Below are positions 33,806 through 42,342 of a stretch of DNA of 64,000 bases, one piece after another. Every line of letters starts with the position of its first letter. The first letter of the stretch is position 1. A program made the position numbers and the translations under genes. The notes under the pieces are model-generated. The model saw only the letters and a program-made list of their open reading frames with translations. It was not told where the DNA came from and ran no database searches. The stretch is from Paenibacillus sinensis (GTDB taxonomy: Bacteria; Bacillota; Bacilli; Paenibacillales; Paenibacillaceae): positions 62,428 to 126,427 of the forward strand of contig NZ_JAHCMB010000046.1 in NCBI RefSeq assembly GCF_019904155.1, read 5' to 3'.

Positions 33806-33814
33806 TGATATACT
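33806..33814 (+). promoter_or_regulatory. Extended -10 promoter for panBCD
   Basis: TGA plus TATACT (33809-33814). TTGTCA at 33770 is too far away to serve as its -35. The start would be near 33820. Confidence 0.5.
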
Positions 33815-33819
33815 GTTGT

Positions 33820-34047
33820 CAGGAGGCGGTATCGCAAGCGAACTGCACTCCGGCGAGTAATGATGAATTACAGGAAGCGCAGGCCTCACCTTCATGGAGG
33901 ACAGGCGGCGGGTTCCACTTGGTAACTGGATCGACGGTTACGCCAGATTCTGCTCTGAGCCGCAAGGACCGAGACAGAAGGGACGATCGCGAGTGACTCT
34001 TTTTTGCCCTTCGGACCTTTTTAGCGGATACGCTAAAAGGTTTTTTT
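33820..34047 (+). ncRNA. Structured panB leader, pan-motif-like attenuator
   Basis: This leader has a clear hairpin at 33948-33979: TTCTG pairs with CAGAA, CTC with GAG, then GCC pairs around a GCAA tetraloop. Single bulged adenines lie on the 3' side at 33974 and 33968. The 'pan' RNA motif described upstream of pantothenate genes is known for hairpins with two conserved bulged adenines, which this resembles. It is followed by an intrinsic terminator: CCTTTTTAGCG (34016-34026, one bulged T) pairs with CGCTAAAAGG (34031-34040), then seven T. panB starts 47 nt later. A regulatory leader is well supported; its ligand is unknown and the family match is from memory. Confidence 0.65.
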
Positions 34048-34093
34048 GTTTGCGCGAAATAAGCGCAGGGGACTCGCAAAAGGGGAAAAAGAA

Positions 34094-34960
34094 ATGACTG
34101 TCAAACAAGCGTTAAACATTGTGAAGCTGAAGAAAATGAAGGCGGAGGGCGTTCCGCTCAGCATGCTGACCGCATACGACTACCCGTCCGCCGCGCTGGC
34201 CGAAGAAGCCGGGGTGGACGTGATCCTGGTCGGCGATTCGCTGGGCAACGTTGTGCTGGGGTACAATTCGACGCTGCCGGTCACCATTGACGATATGGTG
34301 TACCACACCCGGTCGGTTGCCCGCGGAGCGGAGCATACCTTTATCGTGGCCGACATGCCGTTCATGACGTATCACGGCAGTATCGACGTCACGCTGGGTC
34401 ATGTGCGCCGCCTCATTCAGGAAGGACACGCCCATGCGGTCAAGATGGAAGGCGGTCTTGAAATTTGTTCCGCCGTCTCCGCCATCGTCTCCGCCGGGGT
34501 ACCGGTGCTAGGCCATATCGGACTTACGCCGCAGTCGGTCAATACAATTGGCGGCTACCGGGTGCAGGGCAAGGACCCTGAAGACGCCGTGCGGCTGATG
34601 AGAGAGGCGAAGGCGCTGGAGCAAGCGGGGGCCTTCGGCATTGTTCTGGAGCTTGTCACCGAAGAGGTGGCGGAAGCCATTTCACGGGAGCTGTCCATCC
34701 CGACAATCGGCATCGGCGCGGGGCGCTACTGCGATGGACAGGTGCTGGTCTACCATGATATTTTGAAATATACCTCTTCGTACAGAGAGAAACGGTTCGT
34801 CAAGACATACGCCGATATCGGAGGCGTGATCAAGGACGCAATCGGCCAGTATGTGCAGGATGTGAAACAGCGCGCTTTTCCGGAAGAACGGCATGTATTC
34901 GGCGCTGATGAAGAAGTGCTGCACACATTATACGGCGCTGCCGGAAAAGGGGCGAGATAA
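34094..34960 (+). CDS. panB: 3-methyl-2-oxobutanoate hydroxymethyltransferase
   Basis: PanB makes ketopantoate from alpha-ketoisovalerate and methylene-tetrahydrofolate, the first committed step to pantothenate and CoA. The 288-residue barrel has MLTAYDYPSAALAEEAGVD, the metal-site ILVGDSLGNVVLGYNST, FMTYHGSIDVTLGHVRRL, MEGGLEICSAV and GHIGLTPQSVN. ATG at 34094 follows AGGGGAAAAAGAA. It is first in panB-panC-panD, with 1-nt and overlapping junctions, and follows a leader with a terminator. Confidence 0.96.
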   Translation: MTVKQALNIVKLKKMKAEGVPLSMLTAYDYPSAALAEEAGVDVILVGDSLGNVVLGYNSTLPVTIDDMVYHTRSVARGAEHTFIVADMPFMTYHGSIDVTLGHVRRLIQEGHAHAVKMEGGLEICSAVSAIVSAGVPVLGHIGLTPQSVNTIGGYRVQGKDPEDAVRLMREAKALEQAGAFGIVLELVTEEVAEAISRELSIPTIGIGAGRYCDGQVLVYHDILKYTSSYREKRFVKTYADIGGVIKDAIGQYVQDVKQRAFPEERHVFGADEEVLHTLYGAAGKGAR

Positions 34961-34961
34961 T

Positions 34962-35852
34962 ATGAAAGTCGTTAGAACGGTTGAACAGCTTAGAGAATCC
35001 TTGGGTCAGCTTCGGAGCGAAGGACGCGGTCCCGTCGGACTGGTTCCGACGATGGGCTTTCTGCATGAAGGCCATGCCAGCCTGCTTCGCCGGGCGAAGG
35101 AAATCTGCGGCATTGTGGTCATGAGCATCTTCGTGAATCCGATTCAGTTCGGGCCCGGCGAAGATTATGAATCCTATCCCCGTGACGAGATTCGGGATCT
35201 TGCGCTTGCGGAATCCCGGGGGGTTGATATTGTATTTATTCCCTTGGCCCAGGAAATGTATCCGAAACCGACCCGCACCAAAATCAATGTCTCCGGCCTG
35301 ACGGACAAGCTCTGCGGCGCTTCCCGTCCGGGACACTTCGACGGCGTCACAACCGTTGTGACCAAGCTGATTAATATGGTGCAGCCTGACTATGCATTCT
35401 TCGGCCTGAAGGACGCCCAGCAGGTAGCTGTGCTCACGCAGATGGTCGAAGATCTCAATATGAACGTTACGATTGTGCCCTGTCCGCTCATTCGTGAGTC
35501 CGACGGGCTGGCGCTCAGCTCCCGCAACGTGTATCTGTCCGCTGAGAAACGCCGCCAGGCGCTTGTTCTGTCACGCTCCCTCCGGGAAGCACGGGCTGCG
35601 ATCGAGGACGGCCGGGTCGTTACCGCGAGCGAAGCCCGCGAGCTGATCGTATCCGTGATTTCGGAATCGCCGCTGGCGGATATCGACTACGCCGATATTT
35701 TGAGCTTCCCGGCGCTTGAGCCCCTCGATGCCGATCTTCCGCTCACCCGGGCGGAGGGAGAGATCATTATGGCGCTGGCTGTCCGTTTCGGCCGCACCCG
35801 CCTGATCGACAATATCGTCTTCACGCCGAAGGAGGTAGCTGCACTTGTATAG
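34962..35852 (+). CDS. panC: Pantothenate synthetase
   Basis: PanC links pantoate and beta-alanine using ATP through a pantoyl-adenylate. The 296-residue protein has the HIGH-like signature [17 protein letters not shown] (about residues 28-44), [20 protein letters not shown] (read here as [10 protein letters not shown]), the [13 protein letters not shown] segment and [16 protein letters not shown], the KMSKS equivalent. ATG 34962 lies 1 nt after the panB stop codon. The 3' end overlaps panD by 8 nt and carries AAGGAGG for it. Confidence 0.96.
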   Translation: MKVVRTVEQLRESLGQLRSEGRGPVGLVPTMGFLHEGHASLLRRAKEICGIVVMSIFVNPIQFGPGEDYESYPRDEIRDLALAESRGVDIVFIPLAQEMYPKPTRTKINVSGLTDKLCGASRPGHFDGVTTVVTKLINMVQPDYAFFGLKDAQQVAVLTQMVEDLNMNVTIVPCPLIRESDGLALSSRNVYLSAEKRRQALVLSRSLREARAAIEDGRVVTASEARELIVSVISESPLADIDYADILSFPALEPLDADLPLTRAEGEIIMALAVRFGRTRLIDNIVFTPKEVAALV

Positions 35853-36228
35853 ACATATGATGAAGTCCAAGATACATCGGGCTACGGTGACCGAAGCCAA
35901 TCTGAATTATGTGGGCAGCATCACGATCGATGAGGATTTGATGGAAGCGGCCGATCTGCTCGAGAACGAGAAGGTTCAGATCGTGGACAACAATAACGGC
36001 TCGCGTCTGGAGACCTACGTCATTCCCGGCCCCCGGGGCAGCGGAGTGATCTGTCTGAACGGCGCAGCGGCACGGCTGGTGCAGCCGGGCGATACGGTCA
36101 TCATTATCTCCTATGCCATACTGTCCAAGGAAGAGCTTGAAGGCCACAAGCCGATCGTTGTGTTTGTGGACGGGAACAACAAGCCGGTGAAGCTTGAGCA
36201 CAAGGAGCTTCATGCAACAACGGCCTGA
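35845..36228 (+). CDS. panD: Aspartate 1-decarboxylase
   Basis: PanD decarboxylates aspartate to beta-alanine for PanC. It is made as a proenzyme that cleaves itself at a Gly-Ser bond to form a pyruvoyl group. The site is visible in [19 protein letters not shown] (about residues 23-26). The 127-residue length and the blocks [20 protein letters not shown] and [15 protein letters not shown] are standard. The start is TTG at 35845, 7 nt after AAGGAGG, which gives MYRHMMKS, matching the known N-terminus of the B. subtilis protein. Later ATG codons at 35857 and 35860 are less likely. Confidence 0.95.
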   Translation: MYRHMMKSKIHRATVTEANLNYVGSITIDEDLMEAADLLENEKVQIVDNNNGSRLETYVIPGPRGSGVICLNGAAARLVQPGDTVIIISYAILSKEELEGHKPIVVFVDGNNKPVKLEHKELHATTA

Positions 36229-36274
36229 CAGGGCTTCTTCTTACGCATTAAGCAATGTCTGCCACGCATGAAAG

Positions 36275-36340
36275 GGTCCCTCCGGGCGAACAATGAAGTC
36301 AGGCAAGCCGCACTGATTTTATTATCGGCAAGGAGGGACC
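36275..36340 (+). promoter_or_regulatory. Inverted repeat covering a Shine-Dalgarno site
   Basis: GGTCCCTCC (36275-36283) is perfectly complementary to GGAGGGACC (36332-36340), which contains the ribosome site of the TPR gene starting at 36347. Pairing would hide that site. Confidence 0.6.
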
Positions 36341-36346
36341 ACCCTT

Positions 36347-37003
36347 ATGTTTCAACAGATGTTTGCCGAAATGAAACACATGCTGACCGACATTGCAAGG
36401 GAGCTGCCCGGCTCCGAGGGTGCAAGGCGCCAGGACCTTCTGGGCAAATACCGGATGCTTCGGAACCTCAGCGACGAGGCGCTTGACGAATGGCTGGCCT
36501 TTGCGGAGGCGCTAAGCCTGTTTCGCCAGAATATCGGAATTGAGGAAGAGCAGGGGGAAGCGCAGCACGCTCCCGATGCCGGACCCATGACGGAAGATCC
36601 TTCCGAGATGGAGAATTTTGTCCGCGGGCAGGGCTATTACAAGCTCCTGATGTATCCCAAATGCATCGAGCAGTTCAAAGTCGTTCTTGCCCGCTACCCC
36701 GACCATCCGGCGCCGAGATTATACCTCGCCATGTCCCATCTCTATCTGGGCGATACCGCCGAGGCATGGGAGCATCTGAAGCATATGCTCTCCGTGGTTC
36801 AAGGAAGGAAGCTGAAGGCGCATATTTACAATGCTATGGGCTGTATTGCAGCTTCCGGACGGCGCTTCGACGAGGCCAGGGAATTATTTTCACTTGCGCT
36901 GAGATATGATCCCGGTTTTCCAGAACCTGAGCGCAATCTCCAGGTATGTACCAGGGGCAGCGGCGAGCTTGAATTCGGAAGCCAGCTTGTCTCTCTGCTG
37001 TGA
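36347..37003 (+). CDS. Tetratricopeptide repeat protein
   Basis: The 218-residue soluble protein has an N-terminal helical part (MLTDIARELPGSEGARRQDL) followed by a TPR-like region at about residues 90-205. That region includes GQGYYKLLMYPKCIEQFKVV, YLAMSHLYLGDTAEAWEHL and YNAMGCIAASGRRFDEAREL. Its role is unknown. ATG at 36347 has an AAGGAGGG at 36330-36337, and that site can be sequestered by upstream sequence (see 36275-36340). It stands alone between panD and dinG, and a terminator follows. Confidence 0.8.
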   Translation: MFQQMFAEMKHMLTDIARELPGSEGARRQDLLGKYRMLRNLSDEALDEWLAFAEALSLFRQNIGIEEEQGEAQHAPDAGPMTEDPSEMENFVRGQGYYKLLMYPKCIEQFKVVLARYPDHPAPRLYLAMSHLYLGDTAEAWEHLKHMLSVVQGRKLKAHIYNAMGCIAASGRRFDEARELFSLALRYDPGFPEPERNLQVCTRGSGELEFGSQLVSLL

Positions 37004-37025
37004 ACAGAACAGACGGTTAATTCAA

Positions 37026-37068
37026 GCGATGCAGCCCCAGCTTACTGGCGGTGTGCATCGCCTTTTTT
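37026..37068 (+). terminator. Terminator between TPR gene and dinG
   Basis: GCGATGCA (37026-37033) and TGCATCGC (37054-37061) form a perfect 8-bp stem with a 20-nt loop, followed by CTTTTTT. Confidence 0.8.
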
Positions 37069-37122
37069 CGCACTTTCTGTTATGCTGAGGTAGAGTCTCA
37101 AATGAAAGGGTCATAGATCATC

Positions 37123-39978
37123 ATGAAATTTGCCGTGCTTGATTTTGAAACAACGGGAACCCAGTCCGTGGGTGAAATCATTCAGGTCGGACTTGCCATC
37201 ATAGAAGAAGACCGGTCCATTTCGCGTGTATACGGTTCCTACGTCAAGCCCGGAGGACCCATTCCCCCTTTTATCACGGGCTTGACCGGCATTACGGACA
37301 GCGATGTTGCGGATGCGCCCGAGCTGGAAGAAATGATGATGGAGCTGGTGCCGCTGCTTGACGATGTGGTGCTGGTAGGGCATAATGTTGCTTTTGATTT
37401 CCATTTTCTGCAAAACGCCCTGGACCGCTGCGGATATCTGCCGTTCCGGGGCCGTATTCTGGATACGATTGATTTTCTCAAAATCTGCTTTCCCTCACTC
37501 AGCTCCTACCAGCTCGGCGCAGTTAGCTCCCATTTCGGACTAACCCATGAGCGTCCGCACCAGGCGGACAGCGATGCTCTGGCGACCGCTCTGGTGCTGC
37601 TCCGCTGCCTGAATGAGCTGAACGAGCTCCCTCTTCTGACCATTCAGCGTCTGGCGGAACTGTTCAGCGGCGAGGACAGTGATCTCAGCTGGTTCTTCGA
37701 CGGCCTGCTCAAAGAGCGCGAGATGGAGGCGTTCCAGCCGGACAGCGACCTGCAGTTCTATCGTCAACTGGCGCTTGCCGTCGGCGATTGGTCCGAGCTG
37801 TCCCCGCCTCGCGAGGAAGGGGATTATCCGGCAGAGCATCTGTCGTTCGGCGAGTATCTCGATGAGGTCAAGACACGTCTGAAGGCGCTTCTGCCCCAGT
37901 ACGAGGACCGCCAGGCGCAGGATCAGATGTTTGAAGAGGTGTACCGGGCGCTTCAAGACGAGAAGCATCTGCTGATCGAAGCGGGAACCGGAACCGGCAA
38001 ATCGCTCGGTTATTTGCTGCCCGCCATTTACCAGAGCGTCAAGACCGGCGAGAAGGTGATGGTCAGCACGCATACCATCAACCTGCAGGACCAGCTCAGG
38101 GAACGGGATATTCCGCTGCTGACAGAGACCGTTCCGTTCCCGTTCAAGGCTGCGGTCTTTAAGGGAAGAGGACACTATTTGTGTCTGCGCAAATTTGAAC
38201 ATAAAATAAACGCAAAGGAATTTGCCCTTCCCCGTGAGGATACGCTTACATCGGCGCAGATGATCGTCTGGCTGACCCAGACCGAATCGGGCGACGATGA
38301 GGAATTGAACCTTGGAGGCAGGGGCGGCGATTACTGGGAGACAGTTGCCAGTGATACCGATTCCTGCCTGGGACGGTCCTGCCCGTGGTTCCGCAAATGC
38401 TACTATCACCGGGCGAAGCATGAAGCGGGCAATGCGGATGTCGTCATCACAAATCACTCGAAGCTGTTCGCCGACGTGAAGGCCGGACACCAGCTTCTGC
38501 CGTCTTATGAATACCTGGTTATTGACGAAGCCCACCAGCTGGAGGAAGTCGCCGGGAAGCATCTGGGGATGAGCATGAAGCATTTCACGGTGTCCCACAC
38601 GCTAAGCCGGTTGTACAAGGACAGCCGAAACGGTCAGCTGCCTGCGCTGCGCCATGTGCTGCAAAGCTCTGGAAGCGAGCAGGCGGCGGAATGGAGCTCG
38701 ATTATCGACCGATTGTATCCGGACCTGCTAACCGTCAAGGAATCATGGGAACTCCTGAGCGAGAAGCTGTTCATGCTGATTCCGGAGCGCGCCGACGCGG
38801 GGGGTGAAGCCGGTCAGCTGGTTCATCGCCTTCTGCCTTCCCGCAAGCCGCAGGACTGGGAAGAGCTTGCCGCGCTTGAGCAGAAGTTCCACAGCTCTCT
38901 GAGCGACGCGATCCGCAAGGGTGAGGGGATGCTCAACGAAATGCGTGATCAGGAAGGGCAGTCTACTTCGGACAGCCTCGTGACCGATATCGGCGGATTA
39001 TTCAAGGATTTGGCCGAAATCCGGGAACAGGTGCGGTTTTTTATGGGAATGAACGACGAGAATGTAGTATATTGGCTTGAGGCGAACGGTAATTACCGCA
39101 GCAAATCGCTGCAGCTGTATGCCGTGCCGGTCGATGTCAGCACTCAGCTAAAGGATCTGTTCTTCGACAAGAAGAAAAGCGCGGTGCTCACCTCGGCGAC
39201 TCTCTCCGTTGACAAATCGTTTCAGTATATGATCGAGAGCCTCGGGCTGAACGAAGCGCAGGAGCAGGAACGGCTCAAGACTGTGCAGCTGCCTTCTCCG
39301 TTCAAGTACAGAGACCAGGCGCTGCTCGTTATTCCGCGGGACTTCCCAAGCGTCAAGGGGACCGTAGGCGACGCCAGATTCGTCGATATGCTTGTCCAGT
39401 CGCTTGCGGAAGCCGCAGTGACGACACAGGGGCGGATGCTGGTGCTGTTCACGTCATACAAAATGCTTCGCCAGGTGTATGAGCCGCTTAAGGATGCCCT
39501 TGCCGTCCAGGATATCGCTGTGCTCGGACAGGGTGTGGAGGGCGGCAGCCGGAGCAAGCTTCTGAGACGCTTCCAGGAGAAATCCGCTTCCGTCCTGCTG
39601 GGAACGAGCAGCTTCTGGGAAGGCGTTGACATACCCGGCGATGCGCTGACCTGTCTGGCGATTGTCAGACTGCCGTTTCAGCCGCCGAACCATCCGCTTG
39701 CGGAAGCCAAGTCCGAGCTGCTTCAAGCCCAGAAGAAGAATCCGTTCATGAAGCTCTCCGTGCCTCAGGCGGTCATCCGCTTCAAGCAGGGCTTCGGCCG
39801 GCTCGTCCGGACCGCGCAGGACAGGGGTATCGTTATCGTATATGATACCAGGGTCATCGAGTCTTATTACGGCAAGTACTTCCTGTACTCGCTGCCTGGA
39901 CCCAAGATGGAGCATATGACGACCCAGCAGATGGTTCCGCGCATCGCAGAATGGCTTCATCAGGACGGTGCATCCTAA
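37123..39978 (+). CDS. dinG: DinG: exonuclease-helicase with iron-sulfur cysteines
   Basis: The 951-residue protein joins an N-terminal DnaQ-type 3'-5' exonuclease (residues about 1-165: VLDFETTGTQSVGEIIQVGL, HNVAFDFHFL, ERPHQADSDALAT) to an XPD/DinG-type superfamily 2 helicase. Helicase motifs are EAGTGTGKSLGYLLPAIY, VIDEAHQLEEVAG, VLTSATLSV, GTSSFWEGVDIPG and GFGRLVRTAQDRG. Four cysteines with spacing C-x60-C-x4-C-x5-C (YLCLRKF, then SCLGRSCPWFRKC) sit where E. coli DinG binds its 4Fe-4S cluster. As I recall, some Firmicute DinG proteins lack this cluster, so its retention is notable. ATG 37123 follows GAAAGGGTC. Confidence 0.93.
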   Translation: MKFAVLDFETTGTQSVGEIIQVGLAIIEEDRSISRVYGSYVKPGGPIPPFITGLTGITDSDVADAPELEEMMMELVPLLDDVVLVGHNVAFDFHFLQNALDRCGYLPFRGRILDTIDFLKICFPSLSSYQLGAVSSHFGLTHERPHQADSDALATALVLLRCLNELNELPLLTIQRLAELFSGEDSDLSWFFDGLLKEREMEAFQPDSDLQFYRQLALAVGDWSELSPPREEGDYPAEHLSFGEYLDEVKTRLKALLPQYEDRQAQDQMFEEVYRALQDEKHLLIEAGTGTGKSLGYLLPAIYQSVKTGEKVMVSTHTINLQDQLRERDIPLLTETVPFPFKAAVFKGRGHYLCLRKFEHKINAKEFALPREDTLTSAQMIVWLTQTESGDDEELNLGGRGGDYWETVASDTDSCLGRSCPWFRKCYYHRAKHEAGNADVVITNHSKLFADVKAGHQLLPSYEYLVIDEAHQLEEVAGKHLGMSMKHFTVSHTLSRLYKDSRNGQLPALRHVLQSSGSEQAAEWSSIIDRLYPDLLTVKESWELLSEKLFMLIPERADAGGEAGQLVHRLLPSRKPQDWEELAALEQKFHSSLSDAIRKGEGMLNEMRDQEGQSTSDSLVTDIGGLFKDLAEIREQVRFFMGMNDENVVYWLEANGNYRSKSLQLYAVPVDVSTQLKDLFFDKKKSAVLTSATLSVDKSFQYMIESLGLNEAQEQERLKTVQLPSPFKYRDQALLVIPRDFPSVKGTVGDARFVDMLVQSLAEAAVTTQGRMLVLFTSYKMLRQVYEPLKDALAVQDIAVLGQGVEGGSRSKLLRRFQEKSASVLLGTSSFWEGVDIPGDALTCLAIVRLPFQPPNHPLAEAKSELLQAQKKNPFMKLSVPQAVIRFKQGFGRLVRTAQDRGIVIVYDTRVIESYYGKYFLYSLPGPKMEHMTTQQMVPRIAEWLHQDGAS

Positions 39979-40335
39979 TAACCTGCTGCGGATGACAGTT
40001 TAATATACCGCAGCCCTTAATGATTCTATGGCCGGATTAGCCATAACTAACGGATAGGCTGATCTCGGCTGTTACTCTTATGATTTATCCGTATTCCGGG
40101 AATGCATTCCGCTCATATTGGCGGCTGCAGCTCCCGTATCCTTATAGGCGTCCCGGCAGGGATGCTTAAGCGGTCCTTATGTCCCAAGCCGCCAAAGCTC
40201 AGCCGTCTATCTGGCTCGTACAGACACCGTTATGCGGGTTCCGATACATCGGCTGCTGCTTAGACCATGATCGAAAGGCTGGGCTTTGAGAGGTTCGGGA
40301 TGAAAGGCTGCCGATATCGAATAGGAGGAGAACTC
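39979..40335. other. 357-bp gap before rex
   Basis: No gene is supported. There is a loose CTGCGG...CCGCAG inverted repeat just after the dinG stop and a short CCGAT-AC-ATCGG palindrome at 40241-40252. No clear sigma-A promoter and no Rex operator (TTGTGAA-type palindrome) was found by eye. Confidence 0.5.
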
Positions 40336-40986
40336 ATGAAATCGGACAAAATATCAGAGGCCGTTGTACGCAGGCTGCCTGTATACCTGCGCTTTCTGAA
40401 CGACCTGCACCGGCGCGAAATCTCCACTGTCTCTTCTCAGGAATTGGGTCAACGTCTGGATTTGAATCCTGCCCAGATCCGCAAGGATCTGGCTTATTTT
40501 GGAGATTTCGGCAGAAAAGGCATTGGCTACGATGTGGCTTATCTGATCGAGAAAATCCGGCACATTCTCAAGCTGGACCAGCCGATCAATGTTGCTCTGG
40601 TCGGAGCCGGTAATCTCGGCCACGCGCTGTCCAATTATAACGCCTATTTAAAAGACACGATGAAAATTACGGCCGTCTTCGATTCCTATCAGCCGAAGGT
40701 CGGAACCCAAATCAATACGCTGACCGTGCAGCCGATGGAAGAGCTGTCCAAGACCGTCCGCGAACAAGGCATCCGCATCGGCATTATTACCGTGCCGGAT
40801 CAGGAGGCTCAGAATGTGGCAAATCTGCTGATTGAATCAGGGATCGAGGCCATCCTTAATTTTGCCCCGGTCATCCTGAAGACGCCAGCGGAGGTTCGTG
40901 TGCACGCGGCCGATTTTACAACGGATCTGCAGAGTCTTGCCTATTATCTGCATGACGGAAAGGACGAAGAGCAGAATGAGCGATAA
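40336..40986 (+). CDS. rex: Redox-sensing transcriptional repressor Rex
   Basis: Rex senses the NADH/NAD ratio and represses fermentative and respiratory genes when NADH is low. The 216-residue protein has an N-terminal winged helix (RRLPVYLRFLNDLHRREIST, then SSQELGQRLDLNPAQIRKDL) and a Rossmann domain with VALVGAGNLGHALSNYN (about residues 87-103). A C-terminal swapped helix with LQSLAYYLHDG completes the fold. ATG 40336 has AGGAGG at 40322-40327; an in-frame frame from 40267 lacks this. Its 3' end overlaps the next gene by 11 nt, an unusual coupling for this regulator. Confidence 0.94.
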   Translation: MKSDKISEAVVRRLPVYLRFLNDLHRREISTVSSQELGQRLDLNPAQIRKDLAYFGDFGRKGIGYDVAYLIEKIRHILKLDQPINVALVGAGNLGHALSNYNAYLKDTMKITAVFDSYQPKVGTQINTLTVQPMEELSKTVREQGIRIGIITVPDQEAQNVANLLIESGIEAILNFAPVILKTPAEVRVHAADFTTDLQSLAYYLHDGKDEEQNER

Positions 40987-42277
40987 GTGGATCGTCCGCG
41001 GCGGCAAATTTGTCGTGCCCGGAGATGACAAGCCTGCCGTAATCGGCGGAGATATGATTGTAGAGAATGGGGTAATCACATACATAGGGGAAGCTCTTGC
41101 GGCTGTTCCGGAAGGCGTGGAGACATTTGACGGCAGCCGGCTGCTATTCATGCCCGGTCTGGTCAATACGCATGGTCATGCGGCGATGTCACTGCTCCGC
41201 GGCTATGGGGACGATCTCGCGCTGCAGATCTGGCTGGAGGAGAAAATGTGGCCGATGGAAGCGAAGTTCACCGGGGATGACGTATACTGGGGAACCGCTC
41301 TGTCCGTCCTGGAAATGCTGAAGGGCGGCACGACTACCTTCCTTGATATGTACGATCATATGGACAGGGTAGCCGAGGTGTCGGAGAAATCCGGCATACG
41401 CTCTGTACTGATGCGCGGCGTCATTGGACTGTGCCCGGAAGAGGTGCAGCGTCAGAAGCTGGCGGAAGCCGTTGCCTTCGCCAAGAATTATCACGGAAGT
41501 GCAGGCGGACGGATAACCGCGATGATATCGCCGCACTCCCCGTATACATGCCCTCCCGATTTCTTCGAGAAATTCGTTCAGGCCGCGCATGATTTGGACC
41601 TTCCCATGCATACCCATATGTCGGAGACCCGCCGGGAAGTGGAGCAAAATGAGGCGGACTTCGGCCTGCGTCCCGTCGCCCATCTGGAGAAGCTCGGCAT
41701 GTTCACCCGCCCGTCCCTTGTGGCGCATGGCGTGCATCTGAATGACGAGGAGATTGAAATACTGGCCCGTTATCAGGTCGGTGTCTCCCACAATCCGGGA
41801 AGCAATCTGAAATTGGCAAGCGGAGTAGCGCGGGTTCCCGAACTGCTTAAGGCAGGCGTTCCCGTCTCCCTGGGAACGGACGGTCCTGCGAGCAACAATA
41901 ATCTGGACATGTTCGAGGAAATGCGCCTGGCTGCCTTGATCCATAAAGGCGTCTCCGGTGATCCGACGGCGGTCCCTGCGGGTGAAGCGCTTCTTATGGC
42001 GACAGAGTATGGCGCGAAGTCGATTTTCCTGGATCAGGTAGGCAAGCTTGCGCCCGGTATGAAGGCGGATTTTATCGCCCTGGACATTGACCAGCCGCAT
42101 CTGTTACCGCATACGGATCTGATATCACATGCCGTATACTCAGCGAGCGCCAAGGATGTCGAGCATGTGTGGGTCGACGGCAAGCAGGTTGTGAAGCACG
42201 GCCTATGCCTGACCCTTGATGAGGAAGAAGTCCGCCGCAAGGCGCAGGAAGCGTTTGAGGGATTGCTCAAAAGGTAG
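40976..42277 (+). CDS. mtaD: Amidohydrolase, MtaD/SAH-deaminase family
   Basis: This 433-residue metal-dependent amidohydrolase belongs to the 5-methylthioadenosine/S-adenosylhomocysteine deaminase group. Metal and catalytic motifs are NTHGHAAMSLLRG (about residues 64-76), THMSETRREVEQNE, LVAHGVHLNDEE and SLGTDGPASNNNLDM. Family members also deaminate aminodeoxyfutalosine in the futalosine pathway. Since mqnA is encoded 36 kb upstream, that role should be considered, but the sequence alone does not decide it. The ATG overlaps rex by 11 nt. A cluster of GTG/ATG codons further upstream lies inside rex. Confidence 0.88.
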   Translation: MSDKWIVRGGKFVVPGDDKPAVIGGDMIVENGVITYIGEALAAVPEGVETFDGSRLLFMPGLVNTHGHAAMSLLRGYGDDLALQIWLEEKMWPMEAKFTGDDVYWGTALSVLEMLKGGTTTFLDMYDHMDRVAEVSEKSGIRSVLMRGVIGLCPEEVQRQKLAEAVAFAKNYHGSAGGRITAMISPHSPYTCPPDFFEKFVQAAHDLDLPMHTHMSETRREVEQNEADFGLRPVAHLEKLGMFTRPSLVAHGVHLNDEEIEILARYQVGVSHNPGSNLKLASGVARVPELLKAGVPVSLGTDGPASNNNLDMFEEMRLAALIHKGVSGDPTAVPAGEALLMATEYGAKSIFLDQVGKLAPGMKADFIALDIDQPHLLPHTDLISHAVYSASAKDVEHVWVDGKQVVKHGLCLTLDEEEVRRKAQEAFEGLLKR

Positions 42278-42342
42278 CTCACACTTGCCTGTGCCTGCCG
42301 GCGACAACGGGAACTCAAACCTCATAGAAGGAGAACTGCACG

